64,000 nucleotides of DNA from Alisma plantago-aquatica (GCA_963693085.1 OY856409.1:658546591-658610590); one strand, 5' to 3'. Positions 9,650-21,240 are shown, counted from the stretch's first letter. Made by a program: numbers and translations. Notes: generated by a model not told the origin, from the sequence alone.

Positions 9650-11230
9650 TGATGCGATGATTTTGAGTCACATTTGTAGACCTGTTTCATATGTGTTTTA
9701 TGCTTTAATTAGTCATTTCTATGGTTAATATCGCATAATTCATCCACTTTGGTCTTTGCCGCTATTTTGTGTCAAATCCCCTTTAATTTATTGTTTTGAG
9801 CATTAATTGTCAAAATATTATTATTTGGGTGAATTTATTTGGTTTCACGTTTGAATTTCAGGAAAAATGAGTATCTGCTTCCGTCGATACCATTGACGGA
9901 AGTCGATACCATCGACATGGTCACAGGTTGCCAGCCGAAAGAAGTAGGAAAAAGTCGATACTATCGAATTTGATGTTGATGGTATCGAGCTATCATCAGG
10001 TTGCTGGCGAAGAAGCCGTCGATAGTATCGACACCAAGTCGATACCATCGACGCACGGAGGCTACAGCGACGCAAAATGACAAAACCGACGCCTAAACGA
10101 AGTCGATACCTATCGAGATACTGTTGGGTGCGACAAAGGAAGGGTTTGCAGCCGGCCGCTACTACAGCGGGTCGATACCATCGACTCGCGTCGATGGTAT
10201 CGACACCGTAGGATATAGTTGGCTTCCTAATGATCTCAATCGAACGACTACGGTTAATTAGCGACCTAATGACCAAGATATACCTAATGACGGCTGCCCA
10301 GACAGGGGGGAATCTGATTAGCCATTGCACGAGCACCGAGGAGCAGTAGAGAGGAGAACTGAGGCTAGAAGCTCATACTTGTTGATCCGGAGGCCGAAGG
10401 AGACGGATTCCACCACCGAAAGGCGGTAGAGCACGCATTCTACACCGAGGATCAACGGGTTCTTCTCCGTTCAGGGGTTTTCCCTTTCATTCCATGCTTT
10501 TCACATGTTTTCCCCTATTTCTACCATGTACTTGTGTGAGATGAACATGCTGGGCTAATCCCCTTCATCTTTAGGACCGGGAGTAGCCCGGGAATTCATT
10601 GTATGACAGTTTTATAATAGTGAATCATATTTTATCTCTTAAATCCGTGGTATAGTTTCATTTTCTCAATATATTGTTATGCTTGATCACCATAATAATA
10701 ACCTAATGCCCTTAATCACTTTGAAAGAAGGATTAACGGCTGAAAAGAGATGAAATCTACATTAATCGATAAATCCCTTGAACAAGGCGGTGTAAAATTA
10801 ATGGTGGAAACTTAGAGACCGTTCATAATGCACCTAGCTTAGGGTATAAGTTACTACGACGGTGGAACCGACTTAAGCTTAGGTAGTGAATTGCACCACG
10901 ACAGTGGGCAATTCTGTTTTCAAGCCACTACCCGGATAGAGAGATAAAATTGAGTAGCTATATAAAATTTAATACAATGAAAACCCGCGGTGAAACCGCA
11001 ATCCTAAAGATACCCTTTTGAATTGATTAAACCAACATTTAATCGATTGCTTCTTTTGTTTTGTTTTTATTCTTTTTTTATTTTCAACAACAACTCTCAA
11101 CTTGTTAATCGGCTTGGCTGATCGCGAGTAGTTAGTAGGAGTCCCCGACGATTGCACGTATCCCTGAGTTCGACTCGGGCCTCACAAAGGCATGTACTAC
11201 TCGACGCGTTCACTTGCGTTTATATGCACA
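9650..11230 (+). repeat. 3' LTR of Athila-type element
   Basis: The LTR begins TGATGCGATG directly after the polypurine tract and ends at about 11230 in TGCACA, after a segment (GAGTTCGACTCGGGCCTCAC and neighbours) that resembles LTR ends of this lineage. That gives roughly 1.58 kb, normal for Athila. The start is well fixed; the end could be 20 bases further. Nine palindrome units lie in the presumed U3. A TATA-like stretch near 10611 is a promoter candidate, but the start site cannot be placed from sequence alone. Confidence 0.8.
9883..10204. repeat. Second palindrome array, inside the LTR
   Basis: Nine copies of the same 15-mer found between pol and ORF3 start at 9883, 9902, 9954, 9975, 10018, 10038, 10102, 10171 and 10190. 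Four pairs lie 19-21 bases apart. The last pair (10171/10190) is exact and forms a 15-bp inverted repeat with a 4-base loop. The unit at 10102 carries one inserted base. Being in an LTR, the array is presumably present twice per full element. Confidence 0.92.
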
Positions 11231-12528
11231 GTAAAATTGCGTCATGAAGCATGAGTTGATAGGAGGGGATGGTCCTTATATTCTCTATGACAACATGGCA
11301 GTCATCGTGGGGATAATATGAGTTTAAAAAATATGGGTACTACTCCTGATGCACCGTGTGACTACAATAGTTGTAACCAATTGTGAGTAGTAGGAGAGCA
11401 GGGTGTTTTCAAGCCCTTTGGATGTCCATATTAATGTTGTGACAGTGCCTTTACTGGACCCCCACACCACTTTTAGGGATCTAACATGAGTGTTGGCACG
11501 TGTTCCATGATACATGGGTTATGTAGGTGTGAATTGTGCAGGTGTAAGATTTTAATATCTTCTGACACAATCCCAAACTAATAAAGTATGAAAGATAAAT
11601 GATAGGCATATAAAGAAAACAATCATGTAATTATTAAGAAAGAGAAGATCTTGCTTATCATGAAGACCTCTATCATCCTTTTCTCTATTTCCTTATACAT
11701 ATTTTCTTTTAAAACGAAGAAAAGAAAAGAAAAAAGGGAAGGAAGTGGAGGTAAACCCTAAAAGGGAATAGAAGGCAGGTCCTAGAAGGGAAACAGAGGC
11801 TAACCCTTAAAGGGAAGCAAAGGAAAATCTTGGAAGGGAAGCAAAAGCTAACCCTAAAATGACAATTTTAGAATGGCGATAGTTGTCGTACTTCCCATAA
11901 AAGCAGATAAATCCAAGCAGGAGGAAAATGAAAGAAAAAAGTCACTTTTTGGTAGATTATTCCTCCACTTTTTAAAAGATTTAGGAAAACAAAAAACTAT
12001 AAAAAAGAAAAAAAGCTTTCTTTTTACTGGAGGAACAGAGTGTTGTCATTTTTTGTAGGTAATAAAAAATTTGATTTCTTCTATGGGTGGATTGCTCCGC
12101 TCCATAGGTAATTTTTTTTTGGAAAAACTCTAGTTTGGCATAAAATAGAAGGGATGAAAGAAAAACAAAAGAAAAAATAGAAACCTCGATCGATCAGTAA
12201 AACATGAGATGTTGAAAAATGCAACTTGGATCGTTTGACAACACCCCAACAAAGTCGTCAATATGTTTTACTCCACCCAAAATATCTAATGGATCCTACG
12301 ATATTGGGAACAATAAAAAAAGTGAGGAGAAAATGATAGATTGATAAAGCTCGTCGTCACCCGATTTTATATGTAAAATAAGGAAAAACAATGATAAACA
12401 CTTAAATCAAGTGAAAAACACATAAAAACTCTATTTTGACTTCACCCTTGGGTAGATAAGAAAGGCATGCATTAATTCTGAGATCAAATTTGGTGATCAT
12501 GTTGTGAGCAGGATAGGTGTTAGTACCC
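11231..12528. other. Unassigned AT-rich stretch with a short purine-rich tandem repeat
   Basis: No gene is recognisable between the Athila LTR and the TRIM. At about 11748-11865 an imperfect repeat of roughly 30 bases occurs four times, each with an AAGGGAA core followed by a variant of GGCTAACCCTAAA. Long A and T runs occur at 11990-12020 and 12110-12120. Confidence 0.5.
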
Positions 12529-12820
12529 TATAACGTCCCAGGATTTGAAACCTCAGATAAGATGATCTTAAAAGGAATGATTGGACTACTTATAACACCC
12601 AAGTTGCACCTCCTTTTCAGGGAGCCCATCACTAAAGAACTCTATGATTAAGCATGCTCAACCCAAAGTAGTACTAGGATGGGTGACCAATCGGGAAGTT
12701 TATCCTGGCTTACACATGAGTGAGGTCAAGGCATGTTGTTCAGGCTAGTGGTGGTCTATGGGGACAACTATCATTCCTAAAACTCTACTAGAGCCTTGGG
12801 AAATGGGCCCGAGTGTTACA
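12529..12820 (+). repeat. Cassandra 5' LTR with 5S rRNA-like segment
   Basis: Positions about 12618-12707 follow plant 5S rRNA order: CCATCAC, AAGAACTC, GATTAAGCATGCT, AGTAGTACTAGGATGGGTGACC, GGGAAGT. The last part preserves the intermediate element and C box of the RNA polymerase III promoter (GGATGGGTGACC at 12678-12689). It ends GTGTTACA. Confidence 0.9.
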
Positions 12821-12822
12821 AA

Positions 12823-12835
12823 TGGTATCAGAGCC
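12823..12835 (+). other. Primer binding site of the TRIM (initiator tRNA-Met)
   Basis: TGGTATCAGAGCC starts two bases after the 5' LTR, the standard complement to the 3' end of initiator methionine tRNA. Confidence 0.9.
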
Positions 12836-13058
12836 ATAACCCCTCTAGTAGGTGGGGCCCACTTGGGCTTGTGGCATGCCAACCTTTGAGCTGTGCGGTC
12901 TAGACATGTTGTAAAGTGCTATCTGTGGTGATGTAGCCACCCTTGCGTTGGTATTAAGTGATCGAGAGTTGGGTGTCCATGGGTCATTCTAGGTCTGCAC
13001 TGAATTTAGGCAATATGATGAGGCCATATAGTTGAGCTTTGATGAGGACATCAAGAGT

Positions 13059-13073
13059 CTAAGTGGGAGAGAT
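13059..13073 (+). other. Polypurine tract of the TRIM
   Basis: CTAAGTGGGAGAGAT abuts the TG of the 3' LTR at 13074, the position needed for plus-strand priming. Confidence 0.85.
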
Positions 13074-13364
13074 TGTAACGTCTCATGATTTGAGACCTCA
13101 GATAAAATGAGCTTAAAAGTAATGAGTGGACTACCCATATAACCAAGGTGCACCTCCTTTTTAGGGAGCTCATCACTAAAGAACTATGTGGTTAAACATG
13201 TTCAACCTAGAGCAATACTAGCATAAGTGACCAGTCAGGAAGTTTATCTGGGCTTGCACATGAGTGAGGAAAAAGTGCACAATTAATGCTACTGGTGGTC
13301 TGTGGGGCCATTCATCATTCCTAAAACTCTACTAGAGTCTTGGGAAGTGGGCCCAGGTGTTGCA
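13074..13364 (+). repeat. Cassandra 3' LTR
   Basis: It aligns along its whole length with the 5' LTR but differs at many positions. Its 5S C box is degraded (GCATAAGTGACC) while that of the 5' LTR is intact, so the two copies have diverged and the insertion is old. It begins TGTAACGTCTC and ends GTGTTGCA. Confidence 0.9.
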
Positions 13365-14791
13365 ACCCTTTTAGTCATCTTGGATAAAAGCAATAGTGAT
13401 TGAGGTTGTTGTTAAAGAAAAAGGCAGTAAGAATGAGAAAAAGGTGATCTTTATTGATGCAAACCTTTTGGGACTAGTGACAAATGTGGATTTCCCATCA
13501 TAGCCTAATGTCCTAGTTTATAAGTGTGTTGTGGTCCTAATCTCCCCATGACCTCTCATGAAGGAGATCCTTCATTGGAGGTTGGGACTGATGTATAAGA
13601 AGAGAGAGAAACTCTGTAGAGCAAGATTGGATGTTTGAGAAAGAATATGCAGTTATGAACGGTTATGAACATATTAGAGAAAGCAAAAGTTATTGATATG
13701 GATATAATAGAGAAAGCAACATTTATTGTTGCACAACCTACTGACATTAGCAAAGCAGTTGGTATTGGAGGAAGGTCCTCTAATCACATGTAGAAAATAA
13801 AAGGGAGAGGTAGTCATTTCTCTGGCTTCAAAAGAGATAAAAGGGGGTCTAGAATACGTTGGGTATGGGGGTCTATTTATAGGTGTAATTTAGGGTTCAT
13901 GGTCTTTGGAAGAATCTTCTAGAAGAGTCGTCAGATCACCACAACGAGCCGGATAAAAAGGCACACAAATTGATACAACCTGCCATGTGTCACATGATGT
14001 ATGGTTGCAATCCACCCGGTGTTCCCAGGTGGAAAAAATAGTCTTCTGTTTAGCATATTCTAGTGAAATTGCGGAAAACTTGCACATAAAGATAAGTCAA
14101 AGTTATCTCTTTAAATTTTTTTTGGAGAAGTAGTTGAAAAAAGGAAATATTCTATTTCAGAAAACTCAACTGGGCAATTAGTGAAGGATTGCCTATTTAA
14201 GGAAAAATTCAAGGACAATTGTGCACAAGAAGATAAGTTGGAGTTATTTCTCATTTTTTTAGAAAAGGCAGTTGGAAAGGGAATATTTAATTCCATATAA
14301 TTTAACTGGGCAATCTATGAAAGAATAGCCGATTTAAGGCAAATTTGAGGGAAAAATTGCACTTTCAGTCTGAAGGAAGGTTTCATTGCAGAAAGCCCCA
14401 AACTACAATGAGTGTGAGCATTGCATGTCAGCGAGAGTTCTTAAAAGGTTAAACCAAACTTAAGTTCTATCCATATATTGAACATACCAAAAAAAATCTA
14501 CGCTCTATTTTATCTTGTCAATTTGGATTTACTTTACTTTTGTTGTGTTATTCTTTGTTTTTTTTCTTTATTCCATAAGGAACACTTCATCTCTCCTTTT
14601 TGGTCTAACTTAGATAAGCTGATATATCAAATCCTAAATAGTTGTCACTCCTTGTCCCTGTGTCCAACCCCATTTACTACACAAGGGCCCATACTATCAT
14701 TGTGGGTGTCTAAGTATTGGGTATAAATTTGAAGTCATATTACTCTTGATCCTCTTCCATTTTGGATGCAATATCATAGGTGATCATCATT
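13365..14791. other. Unassigned stretch, possible LTR remnant, with a 140-bp tandem duplication
   Basis: No gene is recognisable. A TATA-like TCTATTTATAGG at about 13872 hints at LTR-derived sequence. At about 14078-14365 a unit of roughly 140 bp occurs twice in tandem with moderate divergence, each copy carrying AAGATAAGT, GGAATATT, AACTGGGCAAT and ATTTAAGG in order. Part of this stretch may be the worn 5' LTR of the next element. Confidence 0.4.
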
Positions 14792-15018
14792 TGGCTCCTT
14801 GTTGGGGACAAGGCAATGAACAACGGTTAAGGACTCGAGGTCTACCCAGACTTTGTGGTGATATTAAAGTCTATCAATATGCTTAACTATTCACATTTTA
14901 AGTTCAATAACACTATATCTTGAAGGTTCTTTTAACATGTTCAACATATCACCTTGATTCATGTGATTATTTCTTGTGCTTAGTGTGATTCACAATTTTC
15001 TCCACCAAGAAACGAAGC

Positions 15019-16203
15019 CATGGTTACTCAGGGTGGTGGATGAGGAAATGGAAGACGAAATGGATATGTGAATGGAAACAACCCACCACCATAAGTATCG
15101 CATGCCGGTAGAGCTACAAGTGGAGTAGGAAAAAACTGACCACTAATGGTGGTCTATCTCTTCAGTCCTTAGCTGTGAAACACACTAACATAACAAGGCA
15201 ACATATTTTCCTCCCCAGATTTAATGTTGCAATATTAAAACTAAAGACAACCTTCCTGGTTGTGGTTTAGAAGCAATCATTTTAGGAAAACTCGCTGGAG
15301 GATAACCCTAATCATCATATAGATGATATAGAAAACATTTTTGATACGATTAAGATTTATAGGGATCCCCATGAGGTAATATATTGCAAAGATTTTAGGC
15401 TCTCTAAGAGGCAAGGCTCTTGCATGGTATCGATCTCTTAAGAATGAGAGTCTCCAAGACTACGAACCTCTAGTAGATGCTTTTGTAACTAAGTTCTTTC
15501 TAGTAGAAAAGACAATCCATTGCAAGAACAAGATTAGTTTCAGACATTTACCTACTGAGAACTTGAGTTTGGTTTGGGAGAGGTATCAAGAGTATCAAAG
15601 GGATTACCAGTACCACAAAATTTGATCAAGGTTACCTAGTTACAACCTTCTATAGTGGGCTCAATCATAGTGAGAAAACATCCATAAAACCAACATCTAG
15701 AATTGATTTCATGGGCATAACTCAACATGGTCAAAAGAGATAATAGATAACATGGATGCCCTACAAGGTGGCATGGATTATGCGAGAGGACCAACCAGTA
15801 CTGTCTCCATTATGGGGGGGAACTTCTGACTCAAAGGCCTTCAAGCTCTAACTGAAAAACTTGACAAGATAGCCAAAGATGTCTACACTTTGAAGGAAGC
15901 TAATATCAACATAAAGAACTACATTGAAACTGTCGTGAAATGTTTCACTTGTGTGGAAAGTAACCCCAGAACTAATTGTTGCATATACACCCATGAGGAA
16001 GAAGATAACCAAGATGGATCCACTGAAAATGACTCTTATGTCAACTTTATGAGAAATAACCATCCAAGATTCTCATATTGTGACACAAATGATGATAAAA
16101 AATCTCACATGCTAAACAATCCTAACAATCCACCTCAAAAACCTCCTAGATTTGGAAGAGGCATCATAGCATCTGGGTTCACTCACAACACAAGCTATAT
16201 GTA
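15019..16203 (+). pseudogene. gag: gag remnant of the degenerate Athila-type element
   Basis: The presumed ATG at 15019 opens a frame soon broken by stops. The Retrotrans_gag core is readable at about 15390-15600 as LRGKALAWYRSLKNESLQDY, then VDAFVTKFFL and LPTENLSLVWERYQEYQ. A later open piece (15890-16203) encodes a lysine/asparagine-rich C-terminal region with coiled-coil-like KLDKIAKDVYTLKEANINIK just upstream. No zinc knuckle is seen. Numerous frameshifts make it non-functional. Confidence 0.75.
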
Positions 16204-17936
16204 AAATAGGAAACAAAAACAAGGTCCAAACTAGGTCAAAATTAGAGCCAATCTCAGCTAATCTAATGTTTGAAATGTTTGCATTTGCTAAAAGGCAAGA
16301 TGACATAAATGATAAATCAAACCAAAGAACAATAAGTAATAACAACATGTTGATAATGATGCAAGTTTATATTGGATGCCTAATCGATAGATATCTGACC
16401 GACAAAATCATAACAAGATGATCGATCAATAGCTTGCAAACTTGTCTAACCTTATAAACAATCCGACCAGGGATAATTTTGTCCACTACAGAGTGAAATT
16501 TTGTAGGAGATGAAAACCTTTATGATAAACACTCTAAGATTGGGGACTATTCTTGAGATTGTGATGATAGAATCTTGACAAAAGAGCACTACCATCCCTA
16601 GAGACCAACCGGGAGCTGTTGAGGTTGAACTAGAGAAAACTTCTCACCTATTCTTGAGAAGACAATGTCAAAAGAGAAAAAAAAGGGGAAGGAATCTACC
16701 AAGAATACAAGAACGTAAGTTGTTGAAGAAGTTATTGTGAACATAGATCCATACACTGCACACTCCCCTTCCCCTACAAGATAATTAAAACACACTCAAA
16801 GAAGATGTATGAGAAGTTCATTAAAGCCCTAAATAAGATACACTTTTATATCCCATTTCTAGATTCCACTAAAGAGGTTCCCACGTATGCCAAGTTATAT
16901 AAGTATTTGCTAAAAAAGATACATGGTGATGAAGTGTATACTGTCAAGCTTGAAAGATTCCCAATTCTTTTGTACATGCAAAGATGCCGATGAAATAGAA
17001 AAACCCTGAAGCATTTACCATCCATTTAGTGAGGGAAAATGAAGAGAGACAGGGGATAGCTAGTTTGGGAGAGAGTATCAGTTTGATCACACTTACTCTA
17101 TCCCAAAGGCTCTGCCTTACCGATATGGTAAAAATAGGAATGTGTATCCATTTGACCAATCACACCTTTGCCAAGTCGGTAGGCATAGTCGAAGATGTCC
17201 CAACCTGAGGAGGGATGTTTTTCATCCCTTGAGATATGGTCATTATAGACATTGTGGAAGGCTTAACCTTCTCATGATCTCTGGGAAACCCTTCCTATCT
17301 AGAAGGAGAGCCTTAATCAATGTTGAAGCCATTATCATAATGTTTAGAGTCAGAAATGACCATATAGATTTCAAGGTTTAGGACTTTGTGAGGGGATCTT
17401 CCTTATTTGAGTATCTTTATTTTGTTAACATCTACAATTAGTTGTGTAATGATATTCAGGAGTAGAATGCTACGGTCAATCCCTTGATGTGAGATTTAGC
17501 ATAATATAATCCTAACGTCAAAGATCCTGAGGTTGTGAAGTTACTTGAATACCTCAATGCTAAAGAAAGTGATCATGAATCTAAAAAGGATTATGAGATA
17601 GAGTCAGTTAAGTAAGCCTCACAAGAAAGAACTCCAATAAATAAGGAAATGTCAAGTCCAAAGCCTAAAATGAAGCAACTATAGACATGTCTAAAATATG
17701 AATTTCTAGACATTGATTGAAGGAATCCTATTATTATGAACTCTTGACTTTCTTAGGATCAAGAGGTACAACTAATGTCAGAGTTGAAACTAATAAGAAA
17801 TTCAATTGTGTACTCAATAGATGATATAGTGGGACTAAATCATATGGCTTGTAGGCACTATATTCATTTAGAAGTATATGTAAAGCCCCTTTCCCAATGA
17901 CAACAAATATAAAATCAAAACTTGAATTAAGTCATA
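16204..17936 (+). pseudogene. pol: Protease region remnant
   Basis: At 16805-16993 the linker before protease is readable (KFIKALNKIHFYIPFLDSTK), matching the corresponding linker of the first element in position and pattern. At about 17230-17381 the end of protease is recognisable (LGNPFLSRRRALINVE), corresponding to the usual LGRPFLAT segment. The catalytic D-S-G motif itself is not readable. Everything between is broken by stops and shifts. Confidence 0.65.
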
Positions 17937-18490
17937 ATGAGAGAGGTTATCAATTCTCTATGTGATGTCAGAATCATATATGCTATAAGTGATAGAAAAT
18001 GGGTAAGCCATGTGCATGTGGTACCTAAGAAGGGCAAAATGACTATAGTTAAAGGGAGGATGGCAACAAGGATCATGATAGGCTGGAGAATGTTTAAAGA
18101 TTATACAAAATTAAACACAACTACTAGGAAGTATCATCTTCCCATGCCTTTTGTTGATTAGGTTCTGGAGAATCTAGATCACCACTCGTACTACTATTAT
18201 CTTGATGGATATTCAAGATTCTATCAAGTTCCTATCCATCTAGTAGATCAAAAGAAAACAAGGTTCACTTATTTTTACAATACCTATGCTTTTTGACATA
18301 TGGAATTCGATATATGCAACACACATGTGACTTTTCAGAGGTGCATGATATCTATATAATGGAAGACATAATGGAAGGTTTTAATGGATGACTTCTCTGT
18401 GTATGGTTCATAATTTGATAAATGTCTCAAGAATTTGTCTCTTATTTTGAAAAGATGTAAAGAGAAACACCTTGTGCCTAACTAGGAAAA
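17937..18490 (+). pseudogene. pol: Reverse transcriptase remnant
   Basis: The readable order is IIYAISDRKWVSHVHVVPKK, then MATRIMIGWRMFKDYTKLNT, HLPMPFVD, LDGYSRFYQVPIHLVDQKKT, and [11 protein letters not shown] at about 18385. This is the palm of a Ty3/gypsy reverse transcriptase with the catalytic MDD preserved but at least five stops in the surrounding frame. Sequence similarity stops at about 18490, where unrelated repetitive DNA begins. Confidence 0.82.
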
Positions 18491-18529
18491 ATGACACTTC
18501 AACCCCTGATTGCTTCAGGACTGGGATGC

Positions 18530-18740
18530 TGTAGTCTGGAGTAGGTTAGTTGGGGTTAGTCAGTAGATCTGGATTGGGTTAGTCTGGATCCAATCTGATT
18601 CTATTTAGCAACCCAGTCTGATTCTGGTCAGTTGGTCAGGATTGAGTTAGGATTTAGTCTGATTCTCTTTGGCTACCAGTCAGGATCCAGTCTGATCCTA
18701 TTTGTCAACCTAGTCAGGATCTAACTATCCTATCCTATTC
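18530..18740. repeat. Short degenerate repeats with a GTCAGGATCCAGTCTGAT-like core
   Basis: Variants of GTCTGGATCCAATCTGATTC, GTCTGATTCTGGTCAG and GTCAGGATCCAGTCTGATCC follow one another about every 30-65 bases, alternating with CTATTTAGCAACC / CTATTTGTCAACC. It abuts the break point of the preceding gypsy remnant. It may be the end of a DNA transposon, but I cannot identify a matching inverted end. Confidence 0.55.
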
Positions 18741-20760
18741 TTGCATAACCATTTTAAAAATAATGAACACAAAATTGTGCCGACAGTGCAATACATAATT
18801 AAAATATACAATAAATATATATTTTATACATGAATTGGGTGATTCTATTTGTTGCTTTTCTATTATGAAAATGAATTGAGTATTATTACTTTTATATGTA
18901 TATTTAAAATAAAAATTACTTTAACCACTACTGTGTGAATGCATGGCATATGTCTTGTTCTATGTATGTATACTTGTACATTTTTGTATAAATGGGTAAG
19001 TAACAAAATAGTTGGTGACATACAACTTAAATTTGTCATAATACACAATATTTAGTTACACAATATAACATAAATTACACACAATTACCATCACAATTTG
19101 AAATATAAAAAGGTCATATGACATTAGGTACTATGACTATTACATAATATTCAAGCACCCACAGACAACATAAAATTTGGTGACTACAAAATGAAAACTT
19201 TAGTACAAAAGTTTGAGAAAAGGCACTAATATGCATTCCCCACTCATTGTTTGCATCATTATTGGCTCCAACAACATTATTTTGTTTGTCTGTCTCTATG
19301 ATTATCGGTTGTTGCACATGGTTGAGAGCTTCCCACTTGATCAAGTTATTGTTGTATTGCCAGTGGGTAAGTACAGGGATTGGTCTATAATGTGTGTGGA
19401 ATTGCATCTACAATTTTTAGCAATTTCCACCTTGCCTTAAAGACAACCATGTTTATGTCACTCCTTCCAGTTAACGTGTGGAATTCAGTAAGGGCATCAC
19501 ATCAACCTTGACATACATGAGGACCATGCAAGCGATGGAAGTAGTATTGATGACCCAACATTGTGTCGAGTCCGGCATCTGACTCGTCATCCCATTGAAA
19601 ATGATTCATTGTGTGCGAGAACATCGGTAGTAAAGATTAATAACTATCAAACCAATGTATTTGATGACAAAATAGGTGATAGAAGTCAAGCCAATGTATT
19701 CGATAACAAAGAAGTACATCAGAGAAATGGCCTTAAAATAATATAGATGCTTGATACATGCACAACAAAAGATACAATAAAACTTAATTAGATGTAAGGT
19801 ACATGCAACTTTGTTTAACAAACAGTACTAAAATAAACCAAACATTAACATATTCATATTCTAATTCTACGTATAAAAGTAATTATTCCACAGAAACAAA
19901 GATGACATAACTTACATCACAAATTAAATGCGAAATAAAATGATAATATCTAGATATTGGGCAAATGCGACTTGGTTCAAGGGAGAGCAGACAAAAAAAG
20001 GAGTGACGTGCCCTGGGTTGCCTAGATCTAGAAACCCACAAAGAGTCTAAGATGGAGACCAGCCACTATGCTGCCCATTCTTCAGTGCAGAGGCAGTTTT
20101 TGTTGATCCCAGGATGGACCATCACAATTGGCCCAGTTTAGGGCCTCATTGTCTCGTCCCATGACACATGACAATCTTCCTGCAATGATGCCTTGTCCTG
20201 TTGTTTGACGTCATCTTTTGGCCAATCAAATAATAATGGTAGATGATAAACATGGTGAGTGACTCCGTCGTTGCTTTGTTCTGGACTCGCATATGTGGCA
20301 TCCTCATGTGAATTTGGAGAGTTGGTCTGGAGCGTCTTGCAACAACTGTGCGTGCACACACATTTTTCGTTTACATATTTCTAGATCTTTGCACACGACA
20401 TGAACATCTTTTCAAACTTTGAACGTGACTTTGATATTGAGTTTGACATCTAAAGATAATAAATAAGTAGAAGTTTGAGCAAATTATTAAAACAATAAAG
20501 TAAGGATGATAATAAGTTACACTAACTAGGAAAACAATTAAGAGAAATTGAAATAAATATTTAGTGTATTTGACATAAACTTCAACATGTATTAGTTCAT
20601 AATCATTATAAAAATAAAAGTTGGAAAACAAACATAAATAAGTACACATTTGACTAAATACTGATAGTAACAAACTGACAAACACAATAATTTACAATTA
20701 GTATTTATAATCATCAGATCAAGTATGTTTTTAAATGCATACAAAACAAAAAAAAGTATG
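18741..20760. other. Unassigned AT-rich stretch
   Basis: No gene, RNA or clear repeat is recognisable. It may be non-coding sequence downstream of the Harbinger-like coding remnants, which lie on the minus strand just beyond. Confidence 0.35.
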
Positions 20761-20761
20761 T

Positions 20762-21240
20762 CCCAATGGTGGTGAACAATTTCTTGAAACTTCATTTGTT
20801 GCCTTCACTACCTAATCCTACAGCTATATCATTGTTGTTTTCAGCATTGTTTAGGTATTCTGTAACTCCTGAGGAGTAAGTGGGACGAGTCATCAAAAAG
20901 TTGTGTGAAATGACGTGTTGCACGACCAATGGATGAGGAGGCACAAAAGCTTCCAAAAGAAAAACAATTTTTTCTAATGAACTCTCTCCTAAGGTACTGT
21001 CATCGAATTTGCACCTCACTCATAGATATGTAAGGCACCCCAGTTATATTTTGAAAGTCACGCCATGCCTCCCTCCAAGCCTGTGTAGTATATACTCCAT
21101 TCACACATCTCTCCAGTTCATATTGGTTTCTCATCAAACATTTGAGGACCATATCATGATCTATACATCGTATAATATACGACATTGTGCCTTGCCCAAC
21201 CATAATTACAAAATTTGTATGTAATATATTTCAATAGTAA
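20762..21240 (-). pseudogene. Myb/SANT-like exon, copy 1
   Basis: The minus-strand reading from about 21203 contains ELERCVNGVYTTQAWREAWR, then DFQNITGVPYISMSEVQ, followed after one stop by a RCQYLRREF-like stretch. The spacing of tryptophans and the TTQAWREAWRDFQ...G.PY...Q pattern fit the Myb/SANT-like DNA-binding domain (PF12776 type) of plant Harbinger ORF1 proteins. A polypyrimidine/AG-like boundary before MVGQG suggests it was an exon. Assignment is by pattern and moderately sure. Confidence 0.5.

Larger units (their letters stand above)
1..11230 (+). mobile_element. Athila-lineage Ty3/gypsy LTR retrotransposon, 5' LTR outside window
   Basis: The order gag, protease, reverse transcriptase, RNase H, integrase, then a third ORF, polypurine tract and LTR is that of a Ty3/gypsy element. 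The env-position ORF, the reverse transcriptase motif MDDFSVYG and the conserved post-pol hairpin place it in the Athila lineage. The window opens in the leader just upstream of gag, so the 5' LTR and primer binding site are not visible. The reading frames are unusually intact: one frameshift after gag, three in-frame stops in pol, and two stops plus one frameshift in ORF3. Because the 5' LTR is missing, insertion age and target duplication cannot be read here. Lineage assignment is by family knowledge; gene order and motifs are directly seen. Confidence 0.93.
12529..13364 (+). mobile_element. Complete Cassandra TRIM (non-autonomous LTR element)
   Basis: Two direct repeats of about 290 bp (12529-12820 and 13074-13364) flank 253 bp with no coding sequence. 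A methionine-tRNA primer binding site (TGGTATCAGAGCC) follows the first and a polypurine tract precedes the second. The LTRs contain 5S rRNA-like sequence, the hallmark of Cassandra. The flanks share ACCC (12525-12528 and 13365-13368), consistent with a 4-5 bp target duplication. The first base pair of the 5' LTR is TA where TG is expected. It must be moved by enzymes from another element. Confidence 0.93.
14792..18490 (+). mobile_element. Degenerate Athila-type Ty3/gypsy element, truncated in reverse transcriptase
   Basis: A sequence at 14792-14812 (TGGCTCCTTGTTGGGGACAAG) resembles the Asp-tRNA primer binding site of Athila/Tat elements. It is followed by gag from about 15019, protease linker, protease end and reverse transcriptase up to about 18490, all on the + strand and full of stops and shifts. 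The element ends abruptly inside reverse transcriptase, after the KRCKEKHLVPN segment; RNase H, integrase and the 3' LTR are gone. Reverse transcriptase keeps MDDFSVYG, as in the element at 1-11230, so both belong to the same lineage, but this copy is far older. Confidence 0.82.

Noticed and set aside
12618..12707. Functional 5S rRNA gene
   Set aside because: Only parts match 5S rRNA, it lacks a complete 120-base gene, and it sits in the LTR of a TRIM, which explains the similarity.
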